Assembly: GCA_964370165.1 (NCBI GenBank)
Contig: CAYJIG010000055.1
Span: 1 to 14,221, forward strand
From: JAAYCI01 sp964370165
GTDB lineage: Bacteria > Bacillota > Clostridia > Oscillospirales > Ruminococcaceae
Reading direction: 5' to 3'
Length of the DNA stretch: 14,221 nucleotides
Part shown: in pieces, positions 14,215-14,221 of the stretch
How the letters are laid out: each line of letters opens with the position of its first letter
Numbering within the stretch: position 1 is the first letter of the stretch
Position numbers and translations under genes: made by a program
Notes under the pieces: generated by a model
The model's database searches: none
What the model was told of the DNA's origin: nothing
Seen by the model: only the letters and a program-made list of their open reading frames with translations

Positions 14215-14221
14215 ATGGCAG
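14215..14221 (+). CDS. Start of an unidentified gene, cut by the window end
   Basis: ATG-GCA-G at the very end, seven bases after GGAGGT (14202-14207). Only Met-Ala can be read. The start fits many genes, among them rpsB, but the product cannot be identified from two codons. Confidence 0.7.

Noticed and set aside
1..14221. A novel defence, mobile or biosynthetic gene system
   Set aside because: All recognisable coding regions are conserved housekeeping families in familiar order. No CRISPR array, integrase, transposase, toxin pair or unknown gene cluster was found.

Overview
The window is a stretch of core chromosome from a low-to-moderate GC Gram-positive bacterium, most likely a member of the Clostridia (Oscillospiraceae-like). 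The reasons are the Firmicutes gene orders lepB-rbgA-rnhB-yraN and tig-clpP-clpX-lon-engB, strong AGGAGG-type ribosome binding sites, TTGACA/TATAAT-type sigma-A promoters (several with a TGn extended -10), and an operator resembling CIRCE, the HrcA site. All thirteen complete, recognisable genes are on the + strand. No gene shows a frameshift or internal stop. No phage, CRISPR, toxin-antitoxin, rRNA or tRNA signal was seen.

Layout. Positions 1-44 hold the terminator of an upstream gene outside the window. Positions 97-2637 hold lepB (signal peptidase I), rbgA (50S assembly GTPase), rnhB (RNase HII) and yraN (UPF0102), with a fresh promoter before rnhB. Positions 2669-4886 hold thrC (threonine synthase) and a calcineurin-like metallophosphoesterase. 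Positions 4887-5182 are an AT-rich gap with a possible extra promoter, a GAAA-tetraloop hairpin, a doubtful 34-codon ORF and the tig promoter. Positions 5183-8570 hold tig, clpP and clpX. Positions 8571-9090 are a 520-base gap. It carries a 159-base inverted-repeat (MITE-like) element, the clpX terminator, a strong promoter and the CIRCE-like operator. Positions 9091-11598 hold lon and its terminator. Positions 11634-13098 hold engB with its own promoter and a class I SAM methyltransferase whose start overlaps the end of engB. Positions 13171-14055 hold hslO (Hsp33). The last 170 bases hold another extended -10 promoter, a structured leader of about 130 bases and the first seven bases of a new gene.

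Function. Two themes dominate. One is protein quality control: trigger factor catches nascent chains, ClpXP and Lon degrade regulators and damaged proteins, and Hsp33 holds unfolded proteins during oxidative stress. The other is large ribosomal subunit assembly, through the GTPases RbgA and EngB/YsxC. Housekeeping genes for protein export (lepB), RNA:DNA hybrid removal (rnhB) and threonine synthesis (thrC) fill the rest.

The coding content is ordinary and I found no new multi-gene system. The most interesting signals are non-coding: the CIRCE-like operator at the start of lon transcription, the MITE-like palindrome between clpX and its terminator, and the structured leader at the right end. 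Three genes (rnhB, clpP and the methyltransferase) appear to use non-ATG starts.
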